From Sipunculus nudus (Eukaryota; Annelida; Sipuncula; Golfingiida; Sipunculidae), in the NCBI GenBank assembly GCA_026874595.1, contig CM049315.1:39882164-39946163 (forward strand): DNA of 64,000 bases, written 5' to 3'. Shown one piece after another: positions 45,166 through 57,100 of the stretch. The position numbers were made by a program, and so were the translations under genes. The notes beneath the pieces are model-generated. The model had not been told where the DNA came from. It saw nothing but the letters and a program-made list of their open reading frames with translations, and did not search any database. Numbering within the stretch: position 1 is the first letter of the stretch; every line of letters begins with the position of its first letter.

Positions 45166-47159
45166 GTCTGTCTATAAATTAAAAAAAATCAAATATCAAA
45201 CTGTTATAAACATGTATCAATATATTTAATAAAATCTCTTTTCATCCAATGAATTGCATCTTATTTTTTTATAAATAAACCATGATATTCAATTACATCC
45301 AGTAATAAAAAATAAAAATAAAATGAATAAAAGTTTTTTTGTTTTTTTTTTTGGGGGGGGGGGGTTTGTGTTTTTTTTTTTGCAGTAAAATCCAGGCTTC
45401 TCTTTGGATCCCGGCGGTGGGCGAGGGTACAATGGACACCACACAACATTTGAAAGAACATTTTTTTCTGCTGTTATTGGATGACCAAGTCTCTATGAAT
45501 TTAAAAAAAAATATTTATTCCGTTATTCAAGATGACAGTGAAAATGACCCCATTTTTTCAATCATTCACCACTCTTTTCGAGCGTTCATCGAATAAGAAA
45601 GAGCCCGTCCCACCGCATTTCCTGCGACGGTTCGTTTCTTCAGAGTCCAAACAATCCTACAGGGGCGGGGTTTAGTCCATCTCGTCTTAAATTTGTGTCC
45701 GGGGCACGGCAAACATTATGAAAGCGGACAAAAACTTTCATACGGCTGGTAAATGCGTTTATATGTAAACGCGGGGAATTCCCGGACAATTCACGGAGAG
45801 ATTTTATATGCAATGATACTTTTAATTACACGTTAAAATCATTTAAAATCTACCACTATATTACTCTAAAGACATTTATTCACTGTTAAATTACCGAAAT
45901 AATAACCAGCGCAAACAATGTGGGACTGCCACTAACACCAATCTGGATCACCAGCTAACATTGACTACCGATCTTACATCAGACGAAAACGCTAAACACT
46001 ATATATTTTTTCAACAGTTTACTGTGCAAACCGTAACAAAACCATGCAGGATATCAAATTTACAGGTTCTTAAGGAAATATGATACAAAACATAAATTGT
46101 ACCTTTGCTCACATTTAATAATATCATCATGATGAATTCTCCGCGAATTCTCCAGCTGTCCGCGTTATAGATGTATATGTATTTATTAATGACAAAAATT
46201 GACATACAATTTTATGGATACCCGTATAATTGCGGTTTTCTGGACCGTCCCAGCCCACAGGTAGGATAATATGGATTCCCGACAATATTCTAATGACCGT
46301 TCCCTGAGCTGGAACGGGCTAAGAAGGTCCCTGTCATTTTTTTTAATTGTCAATTCCCAGGTTTTTCGGATAAAAAAAATGGCCCAATCCTTCATTCAAT
46401 CTCCAGCCTCTTCTGGCGTTCCGGGTTTAAAAAAGAGCCCGTCCCATGCCTATTTCAGCTAGGACTGCAAACTCTGGGGTCAAAACAACTCAACTACGGC
46501 TTGGGATTACTACCTTTCCTCTTAAATTTCCATCGCGCCCGTGTCAAGTGTACCGTTTTATTCACAAACGTGCGGCAGGCGCCAAAAAATTTGACAGCAC
46601 CCCTCTCTCATGCCAGAATATATGAAGTCCTAACCCACCACGGAACTAGGGCCTCAAATTTTTCTATCTTATTACTTACCACTTCAGACTCCTTAAAAGT
46701 CTCTCCTTTTTTAACCAAAGATTCCAATTTTTAAAATATATTAAATTTCACATTACAGATAACCTACACCAAGGGGACATTACAGTTAATCCGTGATGGG
46801 CAGGACTTCTTGGAATTTTATAATTCCCGGACGCAGGCTGACCGACTGCCTTTTTTCTTCAAGGACAACCCTAATTTAAGCCATCATCAGACTTGAAGAT
46901 GTCCTCAGGCCGACCTATTTGTCCAGGAATGAAAGGTCACGTCTCCCTTCCCCAGAGGTCGGGTCTCTGTCTAACACGAACGCGGCTTCGCTTGCATTTC
47001 GGCATTCTGGACGTTCAACTCTTCAAGTTTCATTTTCAGTGCTTTTCTTATTTCCAGCACTCAAGAATAGGAGAACTGCCAAGGATTCAGTTGGACTTCC
47101 TTTATTTTTATTTCTGTCCAAAAATGGATTATCCTGTATAGGATGGCTACTAATAACAA
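45166..47159. other. Unassigned DNA with weak LINE-like traces
   Basis: AAGAGCCCGTCCCA occurs at about 45602 and 46434, with weaker similarity before and after, suggesting an ~830-bp direct repeat. Near 46765-46790 the plus strand could read GDITVNP, like the GDIxxNPGP motif near the start of many LINE second ORFs, but a stop follows at once. A poly-G run lies at about 45351-45364. No intact gene is called. Confidence 0.4.
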
Positions 47160-47178
47160 CACTATTAATGTCTCTCTA

Positions 47179-47209
<31 letters not shown>

Positions 47210-49488
47210 GTCTGTCTCTCTGTCTACTCCTCTTTGACTTTTGAAAATCAGCAAGACCTTATTCATATGTGCTACTGTTTTCCCCATGATAGAGGTTTTT
47301 CATTTGATCAGATCCAAATGTTCCCTGTCTGTCTGCCTAGTAACTGTCCATCTATTTCGCTGTATTATTTCCGGTCACTTCCGGCAAGCGTTCGACCTCA
47401 GGTCGTCTAGTTTGTTTGTTTGTTTGTTGCTTGCCGGAAATCTTCGATTTTCGCAAGTATGTTGATCACCCGCGTATGTTTGTTTGTTTGTTTGTTTGTT
47501 TGTCTGTCTGTCTGTTTGTTTGTCTGTATGTACACGCTCTACAGGCCACAGTTTTTAAGCAATCGCTCTGAAACTTATGCATTAAGTGTAAGATTGGTTC
47601 TCCTCGGAGCCTATTGTTTTTGGTCATGATCGGTCAAAGGTCAAGGTCAGGGTCACCAAAAAACCTAAAATTTTTACTTTCTTCATATCTTTGTCAATAA
47701 TAATCGTATCCGCATAATCTGTAGCTCATTTTATTCCTCACTATGTTAGCTTTCCAAGTGCTGGCAAATTTTTCCGGTCAATGGTTACCATGGTAACGTA
47801 TTTTTGGGGGAAATTCAGAAAATTCGAAAATTTCCCTCCAAATTTCTCATTATTCAAGTTAGAGAGGTCTAGTTTTTTGCAATGCATAGCATTTAATATG
47901 CTCTGTGCGAAATTAATGTAAGTCTCGCAAAATCTCGTGCCATTTGTCGTCAAATGAGACTTTTCGATATTTCATTAAATACGATTTACAGGTGGCAGTT
48001 TTACAGCTAAGGTTCTGAAAGTGACATATTTTCTGTTGTTCTGTATTATCTCGAACTTGTTTTTTCATTTTTCGGAAATAGCCACCAGGGGGCGTGGTAC
48101 TGGAAACACTACAACTTATCATTTTTCCGCAATATCTAAAAAAATATTAAGCATAGAACAATTTTTTTTGTCGCATCTAAAATTAGGATCATTGCCTTAT
48201 TCCTTCGTACATTTAGCCTTGTGCTGCCGTTACCATGGTTACCAAATTTTGGGGTAAAACTTGACAATCTGAAATACGGAGTGTTCCTGCTTCTGTCTCT
48301 GTCAATATTTGCGATAGAACGCTCTGGTTTTTGGCGTTAGATAGCATTAGTTTACTTCTTAGTCATTCAATAGAAAGGCTCGTCATATCTCGCAGCGTTT
48401 CTCGTGAAACGAGAACACGAGACCATTCAAAGAAATGCCTATAATTCTGTCTTTTTTTACGCTACAGACACATGGTTTTCAGCGTTGGGTAGCGCCTGAC
48501 ACTCGCAGTCACATTCAGGGGTCATATTGTAAGTCTCGTCAAATCTCGCGCCGTTTTTCGCCAAACCACGAAGACCCGCGCAATTGCCGCAAGTGGCGAC
48601 AGGGTCCTTACGGTGGGCGGCCGGCGTGTGCAGCGGTGCGTGACGGCCTCTCCGGGCCCTGTCTATGATCATACATGTTGGAGGCACAGTCCATACTTTA
48701 TTGCTTGCCGGAAATCTTCGATTTTCGCAAGTATGTTGATCACCCGCGTATGTTTGTTCCTTCATCTTATGTTTTACACTAATATCTCAAAACTTATGTT
48801 TCATTTTCCGGATATGGCTGCTAGGGGGCGTTGCACTAGACACATCCAAACAAATCAAACATCCAAACATATTTCCGTAAGAGTAAACCTATGTTACACA
48901 AACAGTAACTTATTTTCTTTCTCTTGGCCTTCTGCAAAATATGGTAACGTCATCTGGTGTACATCTTGTGTTACTTCTTTCAGTATGTCTGTCTGTTTGT
49001 CAGTTATCTTCAAATTCGCCTACTTGCTGGTTCTTGCATCTCACATATAGCAATCAACAAGCCAGATTTTTTTAGGAATCCTTTTGAAACGATTACATCT
49101 TATGCCATTCACTAATATCACGAAACGCATCTGTCGTCTCCAGGATATGTCCACTAGAGGGCGCTGCAGTCGAACATCCCCAATATATCATTATTTGGCC
49201 ATGTCTCCAAAACTGGAAACCTCAATTACATAAACTATACCTTATTTTCTTCCTCTGAGTCTTCCCCATGACCTGGTTAAGTCATCTTGTCTTCATCTTG
49301 TGTCCCTTTGTCAGTATGTCTGTTTGTTTGTCAGTTGTCCTCAAATTCGCCTGCTTGTTTGTTCTTCCGTCTCACTAATAGAATTCTACAGGCCACAATT
49401 TTGAAAGAATCTTTTTTAAACTATTAAATCTTATGTCTTACAGTTATATCTCGAAATAGATTATTAGCGAATCTGTGAGCTTATGCTA
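47160..49488 (+). repeat. Composite repeat field, block 2
   Basis: Begins with a TCTG microsatellite, then the boundary hairpin (CGACCTCAGGTCGTCTAG near 47394), one hairpin repeat unit, and a variant leader module (47528-48690). ~330-bp monomers follow and run into the TIR-bounded segment at 49491. The module 47500-48690 is nearly identical to 52770-53960. Confidence 0.85.
48078..49166 (+). promoter_or_regulatory. CTCF-like motifs, group 2 (three sites)
   Basis: Plus-strand matches at 48078 (GCCACCAGGGGGCGTGG), 48814 (GCTGCTAGGGGGCGTTG) and 49147 (CCACTAGAGGGCGCTG). The last two are 333 bp apart, the monomer period. Confidence 0.6.
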
Positions 49489-49490
49489 TA

Positions 49491-51590
49491 GGGGATTCTT
49501 AATATTCCTCATGAATAATTAATCAGCTAGCGAAAGCGAGGCTTACTGGGAATAACAGGGAGCATGTGCTCACTCACCATGGCTATGTACAGCAACACCG
49601 ACCTGTCAGTTGTTCCATTTATCCACTTCAAATTTGTGGATGCTTACAAACAAATTTTGTTAAAAACATCTGGAAAGAAGTGTAAATCCAAAGGAATCTG
49701 CTGCTATGAGCACAATGAGAACCCGACTTGTAAGGGAGGTACTTTCCAGTGACTCTTAATATAATAAAGTTAAAGACCCTTAATTGGGCTCACATCTACT
49801 TGGCTCTACGGTCTATGCTAGCTATGAATCAAACCACAGGATGCCATTAATTGCCCGAGGTCAATTAAAATATCAAGATATACAAGTGTCGGGCACAGGT
49901 GCTGACTGATACACATTCCAGACGGCACAGAATGAGGTGGTCTGTGCATGGTTCCTCTGATGGTGTACATTAATACTAAGTTTCTTGTTTCATGTACAGT
50001 AGGCACCAAGAGACACACACACCAAAACACTTTCGGCAGTACGCTGCTTATACTGCCATTATAAAGTCATTAACTTAATAAAGACTAATAAAGCATAAAT
50101 GAAACATGTCTGCCTCTGTGATTGTTAAAAGTGTTCTGAAATGAAATTATGAAATGTTTTCTATTCACAAGCCTATTAAAAATATAGATGTAGGTATGCT
50201 GTATCTGGCACCAATAGAAAATACTCTGTATTTTTAGTGGCATAACCAACACATAACTTTCAAGTGAAACACTATGTCACAGGTCATTTTAAAAAAAATA
50301 TATCGCTCCTCATTAGATAGTGATATGGTAAGTTCCTAGGCATGGCAAGGATTATATTAGTGCATGGGCAGAAACAGAATTGTATAAATGATACCTTTTT
50401 CCCGCAAGACTTTACATAATTTGAGAAAAAAATATAAAAATATGTAAGGTATGAAATATGGAATAATATATTCATTTTAATTAATGCTCAACACTTCACC
50501 AGCTCCAATCCTTTTAACTCAGGTTAGTTACTTCAAAAATTCTTTATAAATCGAATATGAAAAGTAATGTCTCATATACTAAAACTTCATATTTGTTATG
50601 AATAAAGAGTTAAAATATACTGACGGCGTGTCCTACAGCTGTAGACATAAACTGCATTGACAAACAATGGAAACGGTGACACAAGAATTGCATGAGTTAA
50701 ATATTCTTTAAATTACAGTGGGTCTAGGCCGGTCATGTGGGGATATATCTATAATTGTTTCGCAATCATGTAATTTAAGGGCCTTAAAGCTATCCACAGA
50801 TGCCATCTTAGAGGGCCTCAAGTAAAAATGAGGAAATGATGACAATAAGTTTTGGTAATACAAAATATAAGCCCCTTCAACCAATTGAGACATACCAATG
50901 TATCTATTATCTATAAACCAGTAAGGGGATCAATGCTTCGCTGGTAAAAACTATATGCAGATCTTTGCTAAATGTCACCATCAAGTTAAATATGTTGGTA
51001 GTCTTCTATCATTATTTATTTATGTTATTTATTTATTTTAATAAAGTACAATTAATTGCATGTGTATGGAAACAGATTTTGTGAAACAGCACAGTATTTT
51101 AAAATATATTGACACGTACATAAAAAAGGTAAGGCAAAACCAAATGAGGGCATGGACCATGTAAAAATGATATTTTAATATGTGCCTTTATAAATTGATA
51201 CAGATCATTAAAAATCATTGTTCTAAAATGGTTGTTCATTTACTTAATTCTATGAACAAATATAACAAACAGCAGACCAAACCAGGAACATATGAATACA
51301 CAATCACAAAGAGTCCCTCGTCCAGATGTATGAATTAATTAGTAATTTCCACTGTTTCTTTCTACCTGGATCACTTATGAAAACTAATGAAAAATCAAAT
51401 CTGATGTACAATTAGTAAATGAGTAGGATGAGAGAACAGAATAGGCTGTGACACGACCTGCCTTGCTGGGCTAAACTGTATCAGCACATGTGTTACTGCT
51501 GTGACAAGTAAGCACGTGTCTTTGTTATTCCCCATTGGCCCTCGCTTTGGCCTCTGGTATGTGTGGCATGCATAGAATTTAAGAGTCCCC
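49491..51590. mobile_element. 2.1-kb TIR-bounded segment (candidate DNA element)
   Basis: The left end GGGGATTCTTAA and the reverse complement of the right end, GGGGACTCTTAA, are inverted matches. A second inverted match, CGAAAGCGAGGC / CCAAAGCGAGGG, lies about 45 bp inside each end. TA borders both ends (49489-49490, 51591-51592). The segment breaks a 330-bp monomer, and sequence resembling the field resumes at 52206. The interior has no recognised transposase. The TIRs are short, so this is a candidate only. Confidence 0.5.
49564..49752 (+). CDS. Small unrecognised open frame, 62 codons
   Basis: I do not recognise it. The frame is rich in lysine and cysteine near its end (KKCKSKGICC). It starts in a fair context (ACCATGG lies at the sixth codon and could be the true start) and is followed ten bases after the stop by AATAAA (49763). 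It lies within the TIR-bounded segment. It could be the last exon of a longer gene or element, or chance. Confidence 0.2.
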   Translation: MCSLTMAMYSNTDLSVVPFIHFKFVDAYKQILLKTSGKKCKSKGICCYEHNENPTCKGGTFQ

Positions 51591-51592
51591 TA

Positions 51593-52205
51593 TGGTGCAG
51601 CGTCGTCCGTCGTCTGTAGGTTAACCATAGTTATCTCAAAAACGGCAGGAACTAGCATTACCAATTTTTTTGTAAATAAACAGTCATCTGAAAAGCACTA
51701 TCGGATTTTGTTTATTTTTTGGCTTTCTGCATTTACTGAGATTTTATAGGGAAAAAGCTAAAAAAAACTTTAAAAATTTTCTTCTACGAAACTGTCCGGC
51801 CAAATAGGCCAATATTTCTAAGAAATGATCTCTTGATCAATCTATCTCAAGTTTGTTCGATTGGTTTCAGTTCGGAGATTAAACAGGAGGTTGAACTTAG
51901 TCATCTGCCAAAAAAGCAAACTAAAATTAAAATCTCAGAAACGGCTAGAGCTGTCATTACCAAATTTTATACCTATATTTGTCTCATATGTCATATCTGA
52001 AATTGAGGTATTGGTGGCGCCACTTGCATTGATCTGTTTTTTACAAGAAAAAAATGTAATTTTAGTCTCCAGGTTATACTCTGTTTTATGATGAAACTGT
52101 TAAGCTGATTGGTTTAAACTTTACAAGAATTATTCTATGGTAGGTTTCTGCCAGTTTTATAAGAAGAGATTGGGTAAATGCAACTTTAAAAAAGCAGTGT
52201 AGCCA
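51593..52205. repeat. Two diverged copies of a ~299-bp repeat
   Basis: TCTCAAAAACGGCAGGAACT (51634) and TCTCAGAAACGGCTAGAGCT (51933) are each followed by GCATTACCAA/TCATTACCAA and a similar AT-rich stretch. Non-coding. Confidence 0.6.
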
Positions 52206-54089
52206 ATTGAAAACTATGATTTATTTTCTTCCTCTGAGTCTACTCGATAATCTGAGTAGGTCATCTGGTCTTATTCTTGTGTCATTTTTTGAGTATGTCT
52301 GTCTGTTTGTCAGTGATCCTAAATTTCGCCTGCTTTGCTGGACCTTGCTTCTTGCAGTTAGCAATTTTCAGGACACAGTTTTCAGGGAATCCTTTTGGAA
52401 CTGGAACAACATCTTATTTCTTACATTAAAGTCTCAAAAGAAATTTTTAATGTTTGGGATATGGCCGCTACCATATATTGGCCATACCTCCGACACTATA
52501 AACTCTACCTACTCATTTTGCTTCTATTTACGTTCCCAACTTTTTTTCTGGTAGTCTGTTATCTCAGATGTGTCAGTATATCTGTCTGTTTTGAGCCAAG
52601 TCTACTTTCATGATCTTTTGTGTGATATATGTCATTCAACATGCAACACTTTCCAGCAATCGCTCTGAAAGTCATTCAATTTATAGAAAAGCGACAGTTT
52701 CTCCTGCTTGTTTCGCTGTCTTATTTCCAGCCATTTCCGGCAAGCGTTCGACCTCTGGTCGTCTAGTCTGTCTGTCTGTCTGTTTGTTTGTCTGTATGTA
52801 CACGCGCTACAGGCCACAGTTTTTAAGCAATCGCTCTGAAACTTATGCATTAAGTGTAAGATTGGTTCTCCTCGGAGCCTATTGTTTTTGGTCATGATCG
52901 GTCAAAGGTCAAGGTCAGGGTCACCAAAAAACCTAAAATCTTTATTTTCTTCATATCTTCGTCAATAATAATCGTAGCCGCATAATCTGTAGCTCATTTT
53001 ATTCCTCACTATGTTAGCTTTCCAAGTGCTGGCAAATTTTTCCGGTCAATGGTTACCATGGTAACGTATTTTTGGGGGAAAATCAGAAAATTCGAAAATT
53101 TCCCTCCAAATTTCTCATTTTTTAAGTTAGAGAGGCCTAGTTTTTTGCAATGCGTAGCATTTAATATGCTCTATGCGAAATTAATGTAAGTCTCGCAAAA
53201 TCTCGTGCCATTTGTCGTCAAATGAGACTTTTCGAGATTTCATTAAATACGATTTACAGGTGGCAGTTTTACAGCTAAGGTTCTGAAAGTGACATATTTT
53301 CTGTTGTTCTGTATTATCTCGAACTTGTTTTTTCATTTTTCGGAAATAGCCACCAGGGGGCGTGGTACTGGAAACACTGTAACATATCATTTTTCCGCAA
53401 TATCTAAAAAAATATTAAGCATATAACAATTTTTTTTGTCGAATTTAAAACTAGGATCATTGCCTTATTCCTTCGTACATTTAGCCTTGTGCTGCCGTTA
53501 CCATGGTTACCAAATTTTGGGGTAAAACTTGACAATCTGAAATACGGAGTGTTCCTGCTTCTGTCTCTGTCTATATTTGCGATAGAACGCTCTGGTTTTT
53601 GGCGTTAGATAGCATTAGTTTACTTCTTAGTCATTCAATAGAAAGGCTCGTCATATCTCGCACCGTTTCTCGTGAAACGAGAACACGAGACCATTCAAAG
53701 AAATGCCTATAATTCTGTCATTTTTTACGCTACAGACACATGGTTTTCAGCGTTGGGTAGCGCCTGACACTCGCAGTCACATTCAGGGGTCATGTTGTAA
53801 GTCTCGTCAAATCTCGCGTCGTTTTTCGCCAAACCACGAAGACCCGCGCAATTGCCGCAAGTGGCGACAGGGTCCTTACGGTGGGCGGCCGGCGTGTGCA
53901 GCGGTGCGTGACGGCCTCTCCGGGCCCTGTCTATGATCATACATGTTGAGGCACAGTCAATCCAAACTTTATTGCTTGCCGGAAATCTTCGATTTTCGCA
54001 AGCATGTTGATCACCCGCGTATGTTTGTTTGTTGCTTGCCGGAAATCTTCGATTTCTGCAAGCAGGTTGGTCAGTCGCGGATGTCTGTT

Positions 54090-54128
<39 letters not shown>

Positions 54129-57100
54129 GTACTCTCTACAGGCCACAATTTTGCTGCAATTGCTTTTAAACTTACACAGCTGATAGACAAGCAAAAGTCC
54201 TGGAGGCCTATTGTTTTTGGGCAATATAGGTCAAGGTCAAGGTCATCAAAAGTATACAAAACGGTTTTTTCTTCATATCTTTGTTACTTTTAAGGATATC
54301 TTCTTCAAACATAGCTCATTTTAAAGGTCATACCCAGGCCTTTCTTCTGGTGTGTAGCTCTTTCAAATTGGCCGTTACCATGGTTACGGATTTTTGGAAA
54401 AAAATCATGATATTCGAAAATCTGGGGTCTTATTTTTCTAACTTTGTCATTTTTAAAGCTAGAGAGGTCTAGTTTTTTGCATCAGGTAGCATTTAACAAG
54501 TACTGCAAGATTTTATTAAAAGTCTCGCGATATCTCGTATAATATCTCGTCAAACGAGATATTTCGAGATTTCAGTAATCTTGCCCTGGAGGTTACAGTT
54601 TTGCAGGAATCTTTTTGAAATTGACATATCGTAAGTCCTACACTATTATCTCGAAATCAATTTTTCATTTTTTTAATTCGGCCGCTAGGGGGCGCTGGGT
54701 GCAAACCTCTCCAACATATCATGTTTTGGTAATATCTCCAAAACTGTGAGCCTCAATTACATAAACTATAGCTTATTTTCATCCTCTGAGTCTTTCTGAA
54801 TCCTGGAGTAGTCATTTCGACTCAATCTTGAGTCACTTTGTCAGTGTGTCCGTCTGTTTCTCAGTTGTCCTCAAATCCGCTTGCTTGCCGGTTCTTGCGT
54901 CTCACATATAGCGTTCTACAGGACACAGTTTTGAAAGAATCCTTTTCAAACTATTACATCTTATGTCTTACACTATTATCTCGAAACGGATTTTTCATTT
55001 TCCAGAACTTGGCAATATCTCCAAAACTATAAACCTCAGTTACATAAACTGTAGCTTTTTTCTTCCTTTGAGTCTTCTCCATAACCTAGAGTAGTCATCT
55101 GGACTCAATCTTGAGTCACTTTGTCAGTGTGTCCGTCTGTTTTTCAGTTGTCCTCAAATTCGCCTGCTTGCTCGTTCTTGCGTCTCACATATAGCATTCT
55201 ATAGGCCACAGTTTTGAAGGAATCCTTTTGAAACTATTACATCTTATGTCTTACATTAATATCTAGAAATAAATTTTTCATTTTCTTGATATGGCCACTA
55301 GTGGGCGCTGCACACGACCCTCACACACATACCATTGTATTGGCTATATCTCTACACCAAAAGCCTCAGTTACATAAACTATAGCTTATTCTTTTCCTTT
55401 GAGTCTTCTCCATAACTTGATTAAGGCATCTGGTTTCAATCTTCTATCACTTTGTCAGTGTGTCCATCTTTTTGTCCGTTATCCTCAAAGTCGCCTGCTT
55501 GCTGGTTCTTACGCCTTACATATAGCATTCTATAGGCCATAGCTTTGACGGAATCCTTTTGAAACTGGGACATCTCATGTCATACACTAATAATACGAAA
55601 TGCATTTGTCGTCTTCGAAATTTGTCTGCTAGAGGGCGCTACAGTCGAACCTCCCAAGTATATCATTAATTCGCCATACCTCCAAAACTATAAATCTAAA
55701 TTACATAAATTATATTTCATTTTCTTCCTTTGAATCTTCTCCATAACTAGGTTAAGTCATCTGGTGTCAATCTTGTCTCAAAAAGTCAGTATGTCTGTCC
55801 GTTCGTCTTTTGTTGTCAGCTTTGTCTGCTTGCCTGTTCTTTTGTCTCATATGTCATTCTACGGGCCACATATTCTCAGCAATGTACCTGAGAGTCATTC
55901 CATTAATAGAACACCGACAATATGTTCTGTCTGTCCGTCTGTGTTTCACTTCCGATTTCCGGCAAGCGTTCGACCTATGGTCGTCTAGTTTGTTTGTCAC
56001 CACTCTCCTGGCCACAATTTTGCTACAATAACCTTGAAACTTACAGGGATGTTCGAAAACATAATTTCTAGGTGCCCTATTTTTTTTGGTTAAAATAGGT
56101 CAAAGGTCAAGGTCAAGGTCGTCAAAACTTCTCAAAACGTTTTTTTCTTCATATCTTTATGACTATTAGTCGTATCTACTTCAACGATAGCTCATTTTAA
56201 TCGACATTCCAAGGCCTGTCATCTGGTGTGTAGCTGACTAAAATTTGCCGTAACCATGGTTACAAATTTTTGGGGAAAAGTCATGATATTCGAAAATAAG
56301 GGATCTTATTTTTCTAACTTTGTCAGTTTTAAAGCTAGAGTGATCTAGTTTTTTGCATCAGGTAGCATTCAACTAGTACTACAAGATTTTATTACAAGTC
56401 TTGCAGTATCTCGTAAAATATCTCGTGAATAGAGATATTTAGAGATTTCATTCATTTTGCGCCAAAGGCCACATTATTGCAGGAATCTTTTTGAAACTGA
56501 CATATCATACGTCCTACACTGGTATCTCGAAATTGTTTTTTCATTTTTTGAATATGGCTGCTAGCGGGCGCTGCAAACGACCTTCACACACATATCATTA
56601 CATTGGCCATATCTCTAAAACCCAAAGCCTCAATTACATAAACTATAGCTTATTTTTTCCCTCTGAGTCTTCTCCATAAACTGATAATGTCATCTGGTCT
56701 CAATCTTGTGTCACTTTGTCAGTGTGTCCGTCTGTTTGTCAGTTGTCCTCAAATTTGCCTGCTTATTGGTTCTTGCGTCTCACATATAGCATTCTACAGG
56801 CCACAGTTTTTAAAGAAGCATTTGAAAACTGATGCATATTATGTTTTACAGAAATATCTCAAAACATTTTTTTCTATTTTCCGGATATGGCCGCTAGGTG
56901 GCGCTGCACCTGACCCTCACACACATATCATTATATTGACCATATCTCTAAAACCCAAAGGCATAATTACAGAAACTATGGCTTATTTTCTTTCCCTGAG
57001 TCTTCTCCATGACCTAGTAATGTCATCTGGTCTCAATCTTGTGTCACTTTGTCAGTGTGTCTGTTTGTCAGTTGTCCTAAAATCCGCCTACTTGCTGGTT

